Source of the DNA: Lentisphaeria bacterium
GTDB taxonomy: Bacteria; Verrucomicrobiota; Lentisphaeria; Oligosphaerales; Lenti-02
Reading direction: 5' to 3'
Assembly: GCA_023145395.1 (NCBI GenBank)
Contig: JAGLDW010000097.1
Span: 1-5,069 of the forward strand
DNA length: 5,069 bases
In this document: piece by piece, positions 1 through 5,069 of the stretch
Layout: each line of letters opens with the position of its first letter
Numbering within the stretch: the stretch's first letter is position 1
Notes under the pieces: model-generated
Told to the model about the DNA's origin: nothing
The model's input: the letters and a program-made list of their open reading frames with translations, nothing else
The model's database searches: none
Position numbers and translations under genes: made by a program

Positions 1-1496
1 TGACCCGTCTCCTTCTCGAACAGAGTCCGACACTTCGCGCAGAAGCATCCCTGGGAGTTCGGGTAGCGAATGAAATCGTACTGAATGCCATCAATATCGT
101 AGTTGGCCACGATCTCCACCATAGGGCGAGTCATTGCCACTAGGTTCTCCGGCTGCGAGGGACAGAACCAGTCGATTGGGTTGCCGTTGGCACCCTCCTG
201 CAAACGACCTTGCTCGCGCAGGCGTTTGAGCGACTTCTTCGAGGTACGCCCCTCCACCACGCAATTGTTCACATAGGGATGAATCTCAATCCCATTGGCG
301 TGGGCGTATTTCACAGCGTCTGCAAGCCAGTCGCCGCCTTCCTTCGCCAGCGGATCCTGGACATCGGGTTGCACCTTCGAGGCATAGAAGGCCGCCGTTC
401 CCCCAGCGATGCGCAGAACCGCCATGTTGATGCCGAGTCTCTTCAGTTCCGGCATGACCACACTCGGGTGCCGGTCCCTGCCCACGTGCAGCCACACACC
501 CCGTTTCTCGTTGGGCGGCGCCGGGGCGAAGATGCCTTTGACCAATAGTTTCCTCGACATGGTTTCTCCCGCGAGTTTGACCACGACTTCATGCTCGTTT
601 TCGGAATCTCTGCCCGCTGGCGCGGATAGGAGGAAGCTCGCCCTCCGCAGGATGGATCCCGGATCCGTCGGCGTCAACGCAAGAGGTTTTCCGTCGAGCA
701 GGACCACGCACGCATCCCCATCCTTCACCGGACCCACCATCACCCGAAACGTCAGAGGCAGACCAGCAGGCACGAGTGCCTCCTCGGGCGAGATGACAAT
801 CTGCGGTTCCCGCAACAACCCCATGCGTTCGCGTCTCGAGATATCCGGTTTCAGCCATTTGAGGAATGCGTTGGTCAGCTTCAGTTCGCGAGGGGTTATC
901 CGCGGAATGTTCAAGGAGAGCCCCGTGCTGACCACCTTTCCCTTGCCAATCTTTCCGGCTGTAGCCACCGGTTGTCCATCCTCATTTTCCAGGATGACCG
1001 TGCCCTGGCTCCCCACCTTCTCCACGATATGATCCTTGTAGGCAGCCTGAAAATCCACAATCCCCGCCACGGCTGGATGCCCAGTTTTCACAATCATGGA
1101 ACGTTTGCCATAGACACGCTTCACGCCGGTGGACACTGCTCCGAGAAAGTGGTGGTGCCAAGTCTGCAAGACACTGCCACCAGCTTCCACGTAGGCGATG
1201 ACATTCTGACGTCCATCTTTCGGGGAGGGGCCTGCCTTGTGCATGTCCGACAAATAGACAACATCATATTGCACGAGGCTGATAAGACTCAGGTCGTCAA
1301 AGCTCTCAATCCGCCAGCCCTCCTTCTTCAGGCGTCGGACAATGCTGGTGACCGAGGAGCCCTGTCCTCCCGCACGATTCACGTCATAGACACCAATCCG
1401 CATGTCTTTCCCGCCTTTCTCCTGAGCATGAACTCCACTCCCTAGAAGCAAGGTGCAACAACAGGCAGTCAACAGAACATTTCCATACATCTTCAT
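1..1496 (-). CDS. Secreted family-10-type glycosylhydrolase (GHL10) with N-terminal amidotransferase-like domain, 3' end missing
   Basis: The frame is open from the ATG at 1496 to the left edge (498 codons, no stop), so the C-terminus lies outside the window. A purine-rich ribosome site (AGGGAG, 1507-1512) precedes the ATG by 10 bases. Residues 1-24 look like a signal peptide (MK, hydrophobic core with three Cys, cleavage after VHA), so the protein is probably exported. Residues about 32-217 resemble class I glutamine-amidotransferase-like folds (start RIGVYDVNRAGG; AYVEAGGSVLQTWHHHF; GKIGKGKVVSTGLS). I see no clear catalytic Cys, so this part is probably non-enzymatic. A beta-rich linker, about 230-322, follows. 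From about 331 the GHL10 signature appears: GVWLHVG, LKRLGINMAVLRI, YASKVQP, DPL, AHANGIEIHPYVN, then YDIDGIQYDFIRYP at 466-479 and a Cys cluster CFCAKC at 484-489. GHL10 proteins are TIM-barrel glycoside hydrolases of mostly unproven substrate, so polysaccharide processing outside the cytoplasm is likely but unspecified. The family call is firm; the N-domain call is moderate. Confidence 0.88.
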   Translation of the reverse strand, partial: MKMYGNVLLTACCCTLLLGSGVHAQEKGGKDMRIGVYDVNRAGGQGSSVTSIVRRLKKEGWRIESFDDLSLISLVQYDVVYLSDMHKAGPSPKDGRQNVIAYVEAGGSVLQTWHHHFLGAVSTGVKRVYGKRSMIVKTGHPAVAGIVDFQAAYKDHIVEKVGSQGTVILENEDGQPVATAGKIGKGKVVSTGLSLNIPRITPRELKLTNAFLKWLKPDISRRERMGLLREPQIVISPEEALVPAGLPLTFRVMVGPVKDGDACVVLLDGKPLALTPTDPGSILRRASFLLSAPAGRDSENEHEVVVKLAGETMSRKLLVKGIFAPAPPNEKRGVWLHVGRDRHPSVVMPELKRLGINMAVLRIAGGTAAFYASKVQPDVQDPLAKEGGDWLADAVKYAHANGIEIHPYVNNCVVEGRTSKKSLKRLREQGRLQEGANGNPIDWFCPSQPENLVAMTRPMVEIVANYDIDGIQYDFIRYPNSQGCFCAKCRTLFEKETG

Positions 1497-1580
1497 CTTG
1501 ATTCTTCTCCCTCTTCGCGTTGTGGTGGCGTAAGGATTGTCACGAACTAACATACTGGCATCGACAAGATCCTCTCCCCG

Positions 1581-1602
1581 GCACATTGGTTTTTCCAAGT
1601 GC
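1581..1602. promoter_or_regulatory. Imperfect dyad in the divergent spacer, possible operator or leader hairpin
   Basis: The 170-bp spacer between the divergent glycosylhydrolase and phosphoesterase genes contains GCAC-A-TTGG, a TTTTT loop, then CCAA-GTGC. This makes eight base pairs with one bulged A. It lies 64 bp upstream of the phosphoesterase ATG and 84 bp upstream of the glycosylhydrolase ATG. The position would suit a regulator serving either gene, or a hairpin in a leader RNA. I could not find convincing -35/-10 pairs in either direction, so its role is inferred from symmetry and position only. Confidence 0.3.
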
Positions 1603-1666
1603 AGCCAGGGATGAGTCAGAATACAGCAGATACATCAACAGTGCACAGGAGCACGAAACGGACCCC

Positions 1667-2737
1667 ATGAAAAACGACACATTCACTCTCTGGGCCTTTG
1701 GCGACGCCCATGTGGGAACCGACCTGAAACATCAGCGCGAGAGCCTGGCCTACGCATTGCGCACCTCTGAGTTTGGAGGAGATCAAGGCGGATCGGCGTT
1801 CGATTGGGACCTGGCGATTGATGTGGGGGACATGTCGGGAGGTCAAAGCGTTCCGCAGGATCCCGAGGGCGAGGAGGCAGTCCGGCAGTTCAGTGTCCTC
1901 GAAAAGCACCCGCGAGAGGCGATCTACAGCGTCTGTGGAAACCACGATCGTAGCGGGCTTGACGAGGCACCTGCCTGGTGGTGGCGAAAATGGGTCGATC
2001 CCGTGGGCGAGCACCCGGAGTCTTCGAGAGTGAATCCCCTGAAACGTCCCTACCCGATTGACGGGACCTGGGAGCGGTATTCCTTTCGTGTCGGCAACCT
2101 TCTGTTTCTCATGATGAGCGATATCAACGAACCGACACAAAATATTGGGCGAGGCGATCTAGGCGGCAATCCCGCCGGCGTAGTCTCGGGAGCTACATTC
2201 GAATGGTGGAAATCAATGATCGAGTCCAATCCGGATTCGATCATCATCTCCGTTCACCACTACATGCTCAAGGAGACGACGGTGGCATCGGGGGAATGGG
2301 AGGGGATGAGGAAAAACGAGGATGGGGACTGGATGAGCCACTATCATGGGCACAAACCACAAGGGGCGCCGAAAGGAGCATCCTACCTCTATTTTGTGGA
2401 CAGCAAGCCGGACGCCTGCGCCTTTGAACACTACCTTCGAGATCATCCCGGCGCAGTCGCACTATGGATCGGCGGACATACACATGCCCATCCGGACGAT
2501 ACCTGCGGAGGAAAATCCCACATTGAGACAAAATGGGGCACGCATTTCATCAATGCCGCCTGCCTCAGTCGCCATCATGGATTCACCAACGTGCCGAAAA
2601 GCCGAATCCTCACCTTCTCGGAAAACCGTTGCCAAGTGCGAGTCCAGTGCTACATGCACACGAGCGAGTTTCTGCCTGAGGGATGGTACGATCACGCCGA
2701 GCGATCCCTGGAGCTACCCCGGCCGTTTCGCCGTTGA
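1667..2737 (+). CDS. Calcineurin-like metallophosphoesterase
   Basis: This 356-residue protein carries the complete ordered metal-binding set of the calcineurin-like phosphoesterase superfamily: GDAHVG (D13, H15), DVGD (D52-D55), GNHD (91-94), VHH (196-198) and GGHTHAH (269-275). These residues normally bind a two-metal centre that hydrolyses phosphomono- or diesters. The substrate cannot be told from sequence. A Trp-rich stretch (AWWWRKW, 103-109) and a long His/Gly/Trp-rich segment between motifs four and five (about 200-265) probably shape the active site. No signal peptide or membrane segment is visible, so a cytoplasmic location is likely. I chose the ATG at 1667 because the first metal motif starts about ten residues later. 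AGGAG at 1647-1651 is a rather distant ribosome site (15 bases). The frame stays open upstream to a TTG at 1520, but that extension has no domain character and crosses the divergent spacer. The gene stands alone on this strand. Confidence 0.9.
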   Translation: MKNDTFTLWAFGDAHVGTDLKHQRESLAYALRTSEFGGDQGGSAFDWDLAIDVGDMSGGQSVPQDPEGEEAVRQFSVLEKHPREAIYSVCGNHDRSGLDEAPAWWWRKWVDPVGEHPESSRVNPLKRPYPIDGTWERYSFRVGNLLFLMMSDINEPTQNIGRGDLGGNPAGVVSGATFEWWKSMIESNPDSIIISVHHYMLKETTVASGEWEGMRKNEDGDWMSHYHGHKPQGAPKGASYLYFVDSKPDACAFEHYLRDHPGAVALWIGGHTHAHPDDTCGGKSHIETKWGTHFINAACLSRHHGFTNVPKSRILTFSENRCQVRVQCYMHTSEFLPEGWYDHAERSLELPRPFRR

Positions 2738-2755
2738 AGAACGAGATCTCGGACA

Positions 2756-2780
2756 CTCCGGACGCAGACTGTGTTCGGAG
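2756..2780 (+). terminator. Candidate hairpin terminator after the phosphoesterase gene
   Basis: Starting 18 bases after the phosphoesterase TGA, CTCCGGACGC and GTGTTCGGAG can form a ten-pair stem (two G-U pairs in the plus-strand RNA) with loop AGACT. No clean T-run follows directly; a pyrimidine-rich stretch occurs only at about 2804-2822. The G-U pairs become A-C mismatches in the minus-strand RNA, so it would work better for the plus-strand gene than for the converging one. It may be a weak terminator or simply an RNA 3'-end stabiliser. Confidence 0.4.
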
Positions 2781-2827
2781 GAATTGCGTAGTCCGCAGCG
2801 CGTCCGTTTCTCTTCTCTCTCTATGGT

Positions 2828-3526
2828 TCAAGACAAGGCACGCCTCGCCACCTCCGCCAGTGCTTCAACAGACTCCCAGTTCTTTTCCAGACTCTCCAGA
2901 AGCACACGCCAGCCACGTCCCCACTGTCGCCCGGCAACCATGATCGACATCAGCAGGATTCCCAGGTTGGCCGAGGTGATGACAGAGAGTGAGAACAGGG
3001 GGCCGAATAGCTGCAGGTCCTGCTGTCCACGCCATAGGGATTGGGCAGTCAGCACGGTGTGATAGGCATAGAACAGCCCCACGCCTGCATAGAACACCGT
3101 CAGAGGACTCCCTCGGTCCCAGTCCAGAAACAACTGCCCAACTCCATACAACCCAATCCAGACCAGTGCGAACAACGGAACGAAGTAGGGCGCAAGAACG
3201 ATGAACACGTTCGGATTCTCCACGGCAACGCTTCCTCCTTCAGCGGAAACACGGAACTCGCCTGTGCGACGTGCGCAGAGCTTGGCCGCCAGCCAGTGGG
3301 TGAGCTCGTGTCCAAGCACGTACAAGCGCGTAAAGCGCCAGCCCAGACAGAAGATGAGGAGTCCGCCCATGAAACCGGCGGCAAGAGGCCACAAAGCGGT
3401 CTTCTCGTCCAAACCAGCAGGCAGAAGAATCAGAGACCGAAGGAGTGCGCTGGCAAGGAAAAGAAGTGCGAAGGTCAGCACCGTCTTCCAGATCCAGAGC
3501 AAAGCTCGTTTGAGGAAGACTTTCAA
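2828..3526 (-). CDS. Polytopic membrane protein with HExxH motif, M50-like putative metalloprotease
   Basis: A 232-residue hydrophobic protein with about five or six membrane segments (roughly residues 8-36, 45-64, 67-82, 106-134, 140-162, 174-199) and a soluble C-terminal tail with a short helical look. The motif GHELTHWLAA (H73, E74, H77) sits in or beside a membrane segment, as in M50/M50B intramembrane zinc proteases, which cleave membrane-bound substrates. The usual second motif (NxxPxxxxDG type) is not evident; the aspartate in GQQDL (D170) is a speculative third ligand. It could therefore be an active protease of a divergent branch or an inactive relative. I prefer the TTG at 3526, which gives an amphipathic N-terminus directly before the first membrane segment and has GGAAAGG six bases upstream. 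The frame stays open to an ATG at 3637 and a GTG at 3658, and the ATG also has a purine-rich GGGGGAG before it, so the start is unsettled. It lies downstream of recR on the same strand. Confidence 0.72.
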   Translation of the reverse strand: MKVFLKRALLWIWKTVLTFALLFLASALLRSLILLPAGLDEKTALWPLAAGFMGGLLIFCLGWRFTRLYVLGHELTHWLAAKLCARRTGEFRVSAEGGSVAVENPNVFIVLAPYFVPLFALVWIGLYGVGQLFLDWDRGSPLTVFYAGVGLFYAYHTVLTAQSLWRGQQDLQLFGPLFSLSVITSANLGILLMSIMVAGRQWGRGWRVLLESLEKNWESVEALAEVARRALS

Positions 3527-3532
3527 ATGCGA

Positions 3533-3539
3533 CCTTTCC
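3533..3539 (-). promoter_or_regulatory. Ribosome binding site supporting the TTG start of the HExxH protein
   Basis: GGAAAGG on the minus strand lies six bases before the TTG at 3526. It is the main reason for preferring this start over the longer options at 3637 and 3658, together with the membrane segment beginning a few residues later. Confidence 0.45.
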
Positions 3540-3578
3540 ACTCTCGCATGGCCAACCACACGCTGCTTGGTTTCCCGC

Positions 3579-3603
3579 CTCCACTGTCCTTGCGGCAGTG
3601 GAG
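3579..3603 (-). other. Hairpin in the leader between recR and the HExxH gene
   Basis: CTCCACTG and CAGTGGAG are perfect eight-base complements. In the minus-strand RNA the intervening bases can add two C-G pairs closing a GCAA loop (GNRA type), with one bulged A. No U-run follows, so it does not look like an ordinary intrinsic terminator. It lies inside the N-terminal extension if the longer starts of the downstream gene are used, but in a non-coding leader if translation starts at 3526. A role in RNA stability, attenuation or shielding of a start is possible but unproven. Confidence 0.4.
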
Positions 3604-3688
3604 CGACGATGCATGAGGCATAGGGTAGTCCCCCCATGCCCCGTCTCCCCCGCTCCACAGACCAAGGCCGACGAAGACGCTTCGCACA

Positions 3689-4303
3689 CTACCGGCCCAG
3701 TTCTCGCCGTCCGCCAAGCGCCATGATCAGCGTGGCCGGATCGGCATAGCTCAGATCCGCGCCGACGGGTACCCCGGAGGCGATTCGAGTGACCAGCACA
3801 GGAGAATCCGCGAACTCCGCAGCGACAAAATGCGCGGTCGCCTCCCCCTCCACATCCGAACTCGTCGCGAGAATCAACTCTTTGACCGTTCCATCGGTCA
3901 GCCGCGCTCTCAGCTCGGCGATGCGCAGATCCTCCGGTCCGTGTCCCTCAAGCGGTGCCAGCCGTCCCCCCAGCACATGATAGAGTCCGCGGTAGCCACC
4001 CGTCTTCTCAAGCACGATGATCTGAGACACCGTCTCCACCACGCAGATGATGTCGCGACGGCGGTCGTTCGCCCTGCAGACCAGGCAGAACTCCGTGTCG
4101 GACAGATTCCCGCAGATCGTGCAGGAGCGCACGTTTTCGCGCAACGCGCCCACTTCGCGCGAAAATGTGGCGAGAACATCGTCGGGCCAGTCCAGCATCG
4201 CCAGCGCCATCCGCTCGGCCGAGCGGACTCCGACTCCAGGCAGGCGGCGGAGGTGTGAGATCAGACGCTGCAATGCAATAGGGTGAGACGTGGACTCCGA
4301 CAT
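3689..4303 (-). CDS. recR: Recombination mediator protein RecR
   Basis: A complete 204-residue RecR, the usual length for the family. RecR works with RecF and RecO to load RecA onto gapped single-stranded DNA in recombinational repair; it forms ring-shaped oligomers in the cytoplasm. Visible parts in order: helix-hairpin-helix (LPGVGVRSAERMALAML, 21-37), a four-cysteine zinc site (C61, C64, C73, C76 in CTICGN and FCLVC), a Toprim domain starting at ICVVE (86-90) with GLYHVLGGRLAPLEG (106-120) and PEDLRI (123-128), the VEGEATA block (151-157), and the C-terminal RIASGVPVGADLSYADPATL (173-192). No key residue appears missing. The ATG lies one base after the stop of the upstream dnaX-like gene, with AAGGA 11 bases before it inside that gene, so coupled translation is likely. 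It ends with TAG. Confidence 0.97.
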   Translation of the reverse strand: MSESTSHPIALQRLISHLRRLPGVGVRSAERMALAMLDWPDDVLATFSREVGALRENVRSCTICGNLSDTEFCLVCRANDRRRDIICVVETVSQIIVLEKTGGYRGLYHVLGGRLAPLEGHGPEDLRIAELRARLTDGTVKELILATSSDVEGEATAHFVAAEFADSPVLVTRIASGVPVGADLSYADPATLIMALGGRRELGR

Positions 4304-4304
4304 G

Positions 4305-5069
4305 TCACTCGGGATCCTTCACTTTCACCACCACCTCGATCACTTCACCCTTGAAGATCTTGCAGACATCCTTCACAAAGGGCTTTTCGGACACTTCCGT
4401 CCGGACCTCGGCACTCGCATGGCGCACATCGTTTCGCAGGCCCATCGCGTCCTCGTCCAGCCAGCGTTTCACGACCACCTTGGGGTTTGCCACACCAACG
4501 GCCTCACCCAGAAGATGGTCCAGCGCAGCGTTGCTCTCCGCGCTTTGCACGCGCTCCACCATGTCGCTGGGCATGCCGTCCTCATATCCCAAATAAAGCA
4601 CACCATCGCGAAAGTCGGCAGCACGCAGCAATTTGACGACGGACAGAAGCGCTTCCGCCTCCGGTCGAGACTGCATGACAGCAAGCAACTGTGCAAACAC
4701 ATCACCGGCTTTCATTTCGGCTGGGGCGACCGCCGTCTCGATCTCCTCGTCGTTCGGCACCTCGAATGCCGGCATGGTGGCAGCTTGTTCCGGTGCCTCC
4801 GTCACGACGGGAGGGGGGGGCTTGACGGGAGGGGGCATAGCCTGCGACAAAGGTTTTTCCTTCGGCACCGCTTTCCGGGCAAGACTTGTTTCGGCAAGCT
4901 GCTCCCCTCCCCCGGTTTCCTCCTGGAGAGTCGCCTGTTCAGCCGCTGGCGCAGAGGGCTCCTCATCGAACGGTGTCGGAATACCAGGTGCAGCGTCATA
5001 CACGATCTCGCCGCTCACTGGCGTGGGCTTTGCAGGTATGGGCTTGGGCTCCGGCTTGGGCTCCGGCTT
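4305..5069 (-). CDS. dnaX: DNA polymerase III subunit tau/gamma, C-terminal part (5' end outside window)
   Basis: The frame is open from the right edge to the TGA at 4307-4305, giving the last 254 residues; the AAA+ clamp-loader ATPase part would lie outside the window. The visible part begins with a low-complexity Pro/Lys/Glu linker (KPEP repeats, then Ala/Glu/Pro-rich with PPPVKPPPP), about 115 residues. A folded domain of about 85 residues follows (from AGDVFAQLLAVM through DGVLYLGY to the KRWLDED region). Next comes a tail with EKPFVKDVCKIFKGEVIEV, which matches the style of DnaX C-termini (xPxVxxVxxxFxGxIxxV). Tau links the clamp loader to the polymerase core. The identification rests on this tail, the domain layout and the directly adjacent recR, a common partner; the ATPase domain itself was not seen. 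A GTG at 5018 could be mistaken for a start, but the open frame and linker continue upstream of it. See the separate note on the C8 tract. Confidence 0.82.
   Translation of the reverse strand, partial: KPEPKPEPKPIPAKPTPVSGEIVYDAAPGIPTPFDEEPSAPAAEQATLQEETGGGEQLAETSLARKAVPKEKPLSQAMPPPVKPPPPVVTEAPEQAATMPAFEVPNDEEIETAVAPAEMKAGDVFAQLLAVMQSRPEAEALLSVVKLLRAADFRDGVLYLGYEDGMPSDMVERVQSAESNAALDHLLGEAVGVANPKVVVKRWLDEDAMGLRNDVRHASAEVRTEVSEKPFVKDVCKIFKGEVIEVVVKVKDPE
4315..4319 (-). promoter_or_regulatory. recR ribosome binding site inside the dnaX 3' end
   Basis: AAGGA on the minus strand lies 11 bases before the recR ATG and within the last codons of the dnaX-like gene. With one base between the dnaX stop and the recR start, this arrangement suggests translational coupling and a shared transcript. 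Confidence 0.55.
4809..4835 (+). other. G-quadruplex-type motif opposite a C8 tract in the dnaX linker
   Basis: The plus strand reads G3, A, G8, CTTGAC, G3, A, G5, which fits the G3+N1-7 pattern for an intramolecular quadruplex. It is the template strand of dnaX. The mRNA side carries eight consecutive C (4820-4813), read in frame as CCC CCC CCT (three of the four prolines of PPPP). It encodes part of the proline-rich linker, so composition alone could produce it. Confidence 0.5.
5041..5069 (-). repeat. 12-bp tandem repeat encoding KPEP in the dnaX linker
   Basis: The unit GGCTTGGGCTCC (plus strand) occurs twice perfectly at 5041-5052 and 5053-5064, and a third copy starts at 5065 and leaves the window. 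On the coding strand each unit is four codons, giving Lys-Pro-Glu-Pro. The repeat length keeps frame, so copy number changes would lengthen or shorten the flexible linker without breaking the protein. Confidence 0.8.

Noticed and set aside
409..1032. Plus-strand open frames opposite the glycosylhydrolase gene
   Set aside because: They lie wholly opposite a convincing minus-strand gene, show no family motif and have the Arg/Ser/Pro-rich look of antisense shadows.
1537..1565. TTGTCA as a -35 element for the phosphoesterase gene
   Set aside because: No sequence resembling TATAAT lies 16-18 bases downstream, and the nearby TGGCA is not followed by a sigma-54 type -12 element.
1520..1666. 49-residue N-terminal extension of the phosphoesterase from TTG 1520
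   Set aside because: No ribosome site, signal peptide or domain character is visible. The conserved fold starts just after the ATG at 1667.
2742..2751. Perfect ten-base palindrome CGAGATCTCG after the phosphoesterase gene
   Set aside because: Short palindromes of this size are expected by chance. It leaves no room for a hairpin loop and nothing around it suggests an operator.
3672..3684. Short CGAAG/CTTCG hairpin right after the recR stop as a terminator
   Set aside because: It has only a five-pair stem with a three-base loop and no following T-run in the minus-strand direction, so it is too weak to call.
4849..4862. A5 stretch in the dnaX coding strand as an E. coli-type -1 frameshift site
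   Set aside because: In frame it reads AAG GAA AAA CCT, which does not form the X XXY YYZ heptamer (A AAA AAG type), and five A are too few for strong slippage.
1..5069. Mobile element, CRISPR array, defence island or RNA gene
   Set aside because: I saw no transposase, integrase, terminal inverted repeat pair, spaced direct repeats, or tRNA/rRNA-like sequence. Nearly all of the window is accounted for by five ordinary protein genes.

Overview
The window reads as chromosomal DNA from a GC-rich free-living bacterium with five protein genes and no RNA gene, CRISPR array, transposase or phage gene that I can see. A secreted family-10-type glycosylhydrolase with a Cys-rich stretch, next to a lone metallophosphoesterase and a dnaX-recR pair, would suit a Verrucomicrobia/Planctomycetes-type (PVC) organism. 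That assignment is an inference from gene style only and is weak.

Layout. On the left (1-1496, minus strand) is the 5' part of a gene for an exported protein. It has an N-terminal glutamine-amidotransferase-like domain followed by a GHL10-type glycosylhydrolase domain, and it runs off the left edge. A 170-bp divergent spacer (1497-1666), holding a small imperfect dyad, separates it from a complete calcineurin-like metallophosphoesterase on the plus strand (1667-2737). That gene converges on a minus-strand block across about 90 bp that contains a hairpin. Read in transcription order from the right edge, the minus block is: the 3' part of what is very probably dnaX (DNA polymerase III tau/gamma; 5069-4305), recR one base later (4303-3689), a leader with a hairpin, and a small polytopic membrane protein with an HExxH metalloprotease motif (3526-2828).

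How the genes fit together. dnaX and recR are translationally close and probably one operon: replication clamp loading plus RecFOR recombinational repair, here with no ybaB between them. The membrane HExxH protein may be a downstream passenger or have its own promoter. The two left-hand genes have no visible functional link to the replication/repair block. They diverge from a shared spacer and may or may not be co-regulated.

The most unusual signal is in the dnaX linker. A run of eight C in the mRNA (CCC CCC CCT proline codons) has a TGA in the +1 frame a few codons downstream, and the opposite strand fits a G-quadruplex pattern. This is a candidate site for making a shortened gamma-like product, but it is unproven and could be chance in a proline-rich linker. 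I did not find a clear new multi-gene system.
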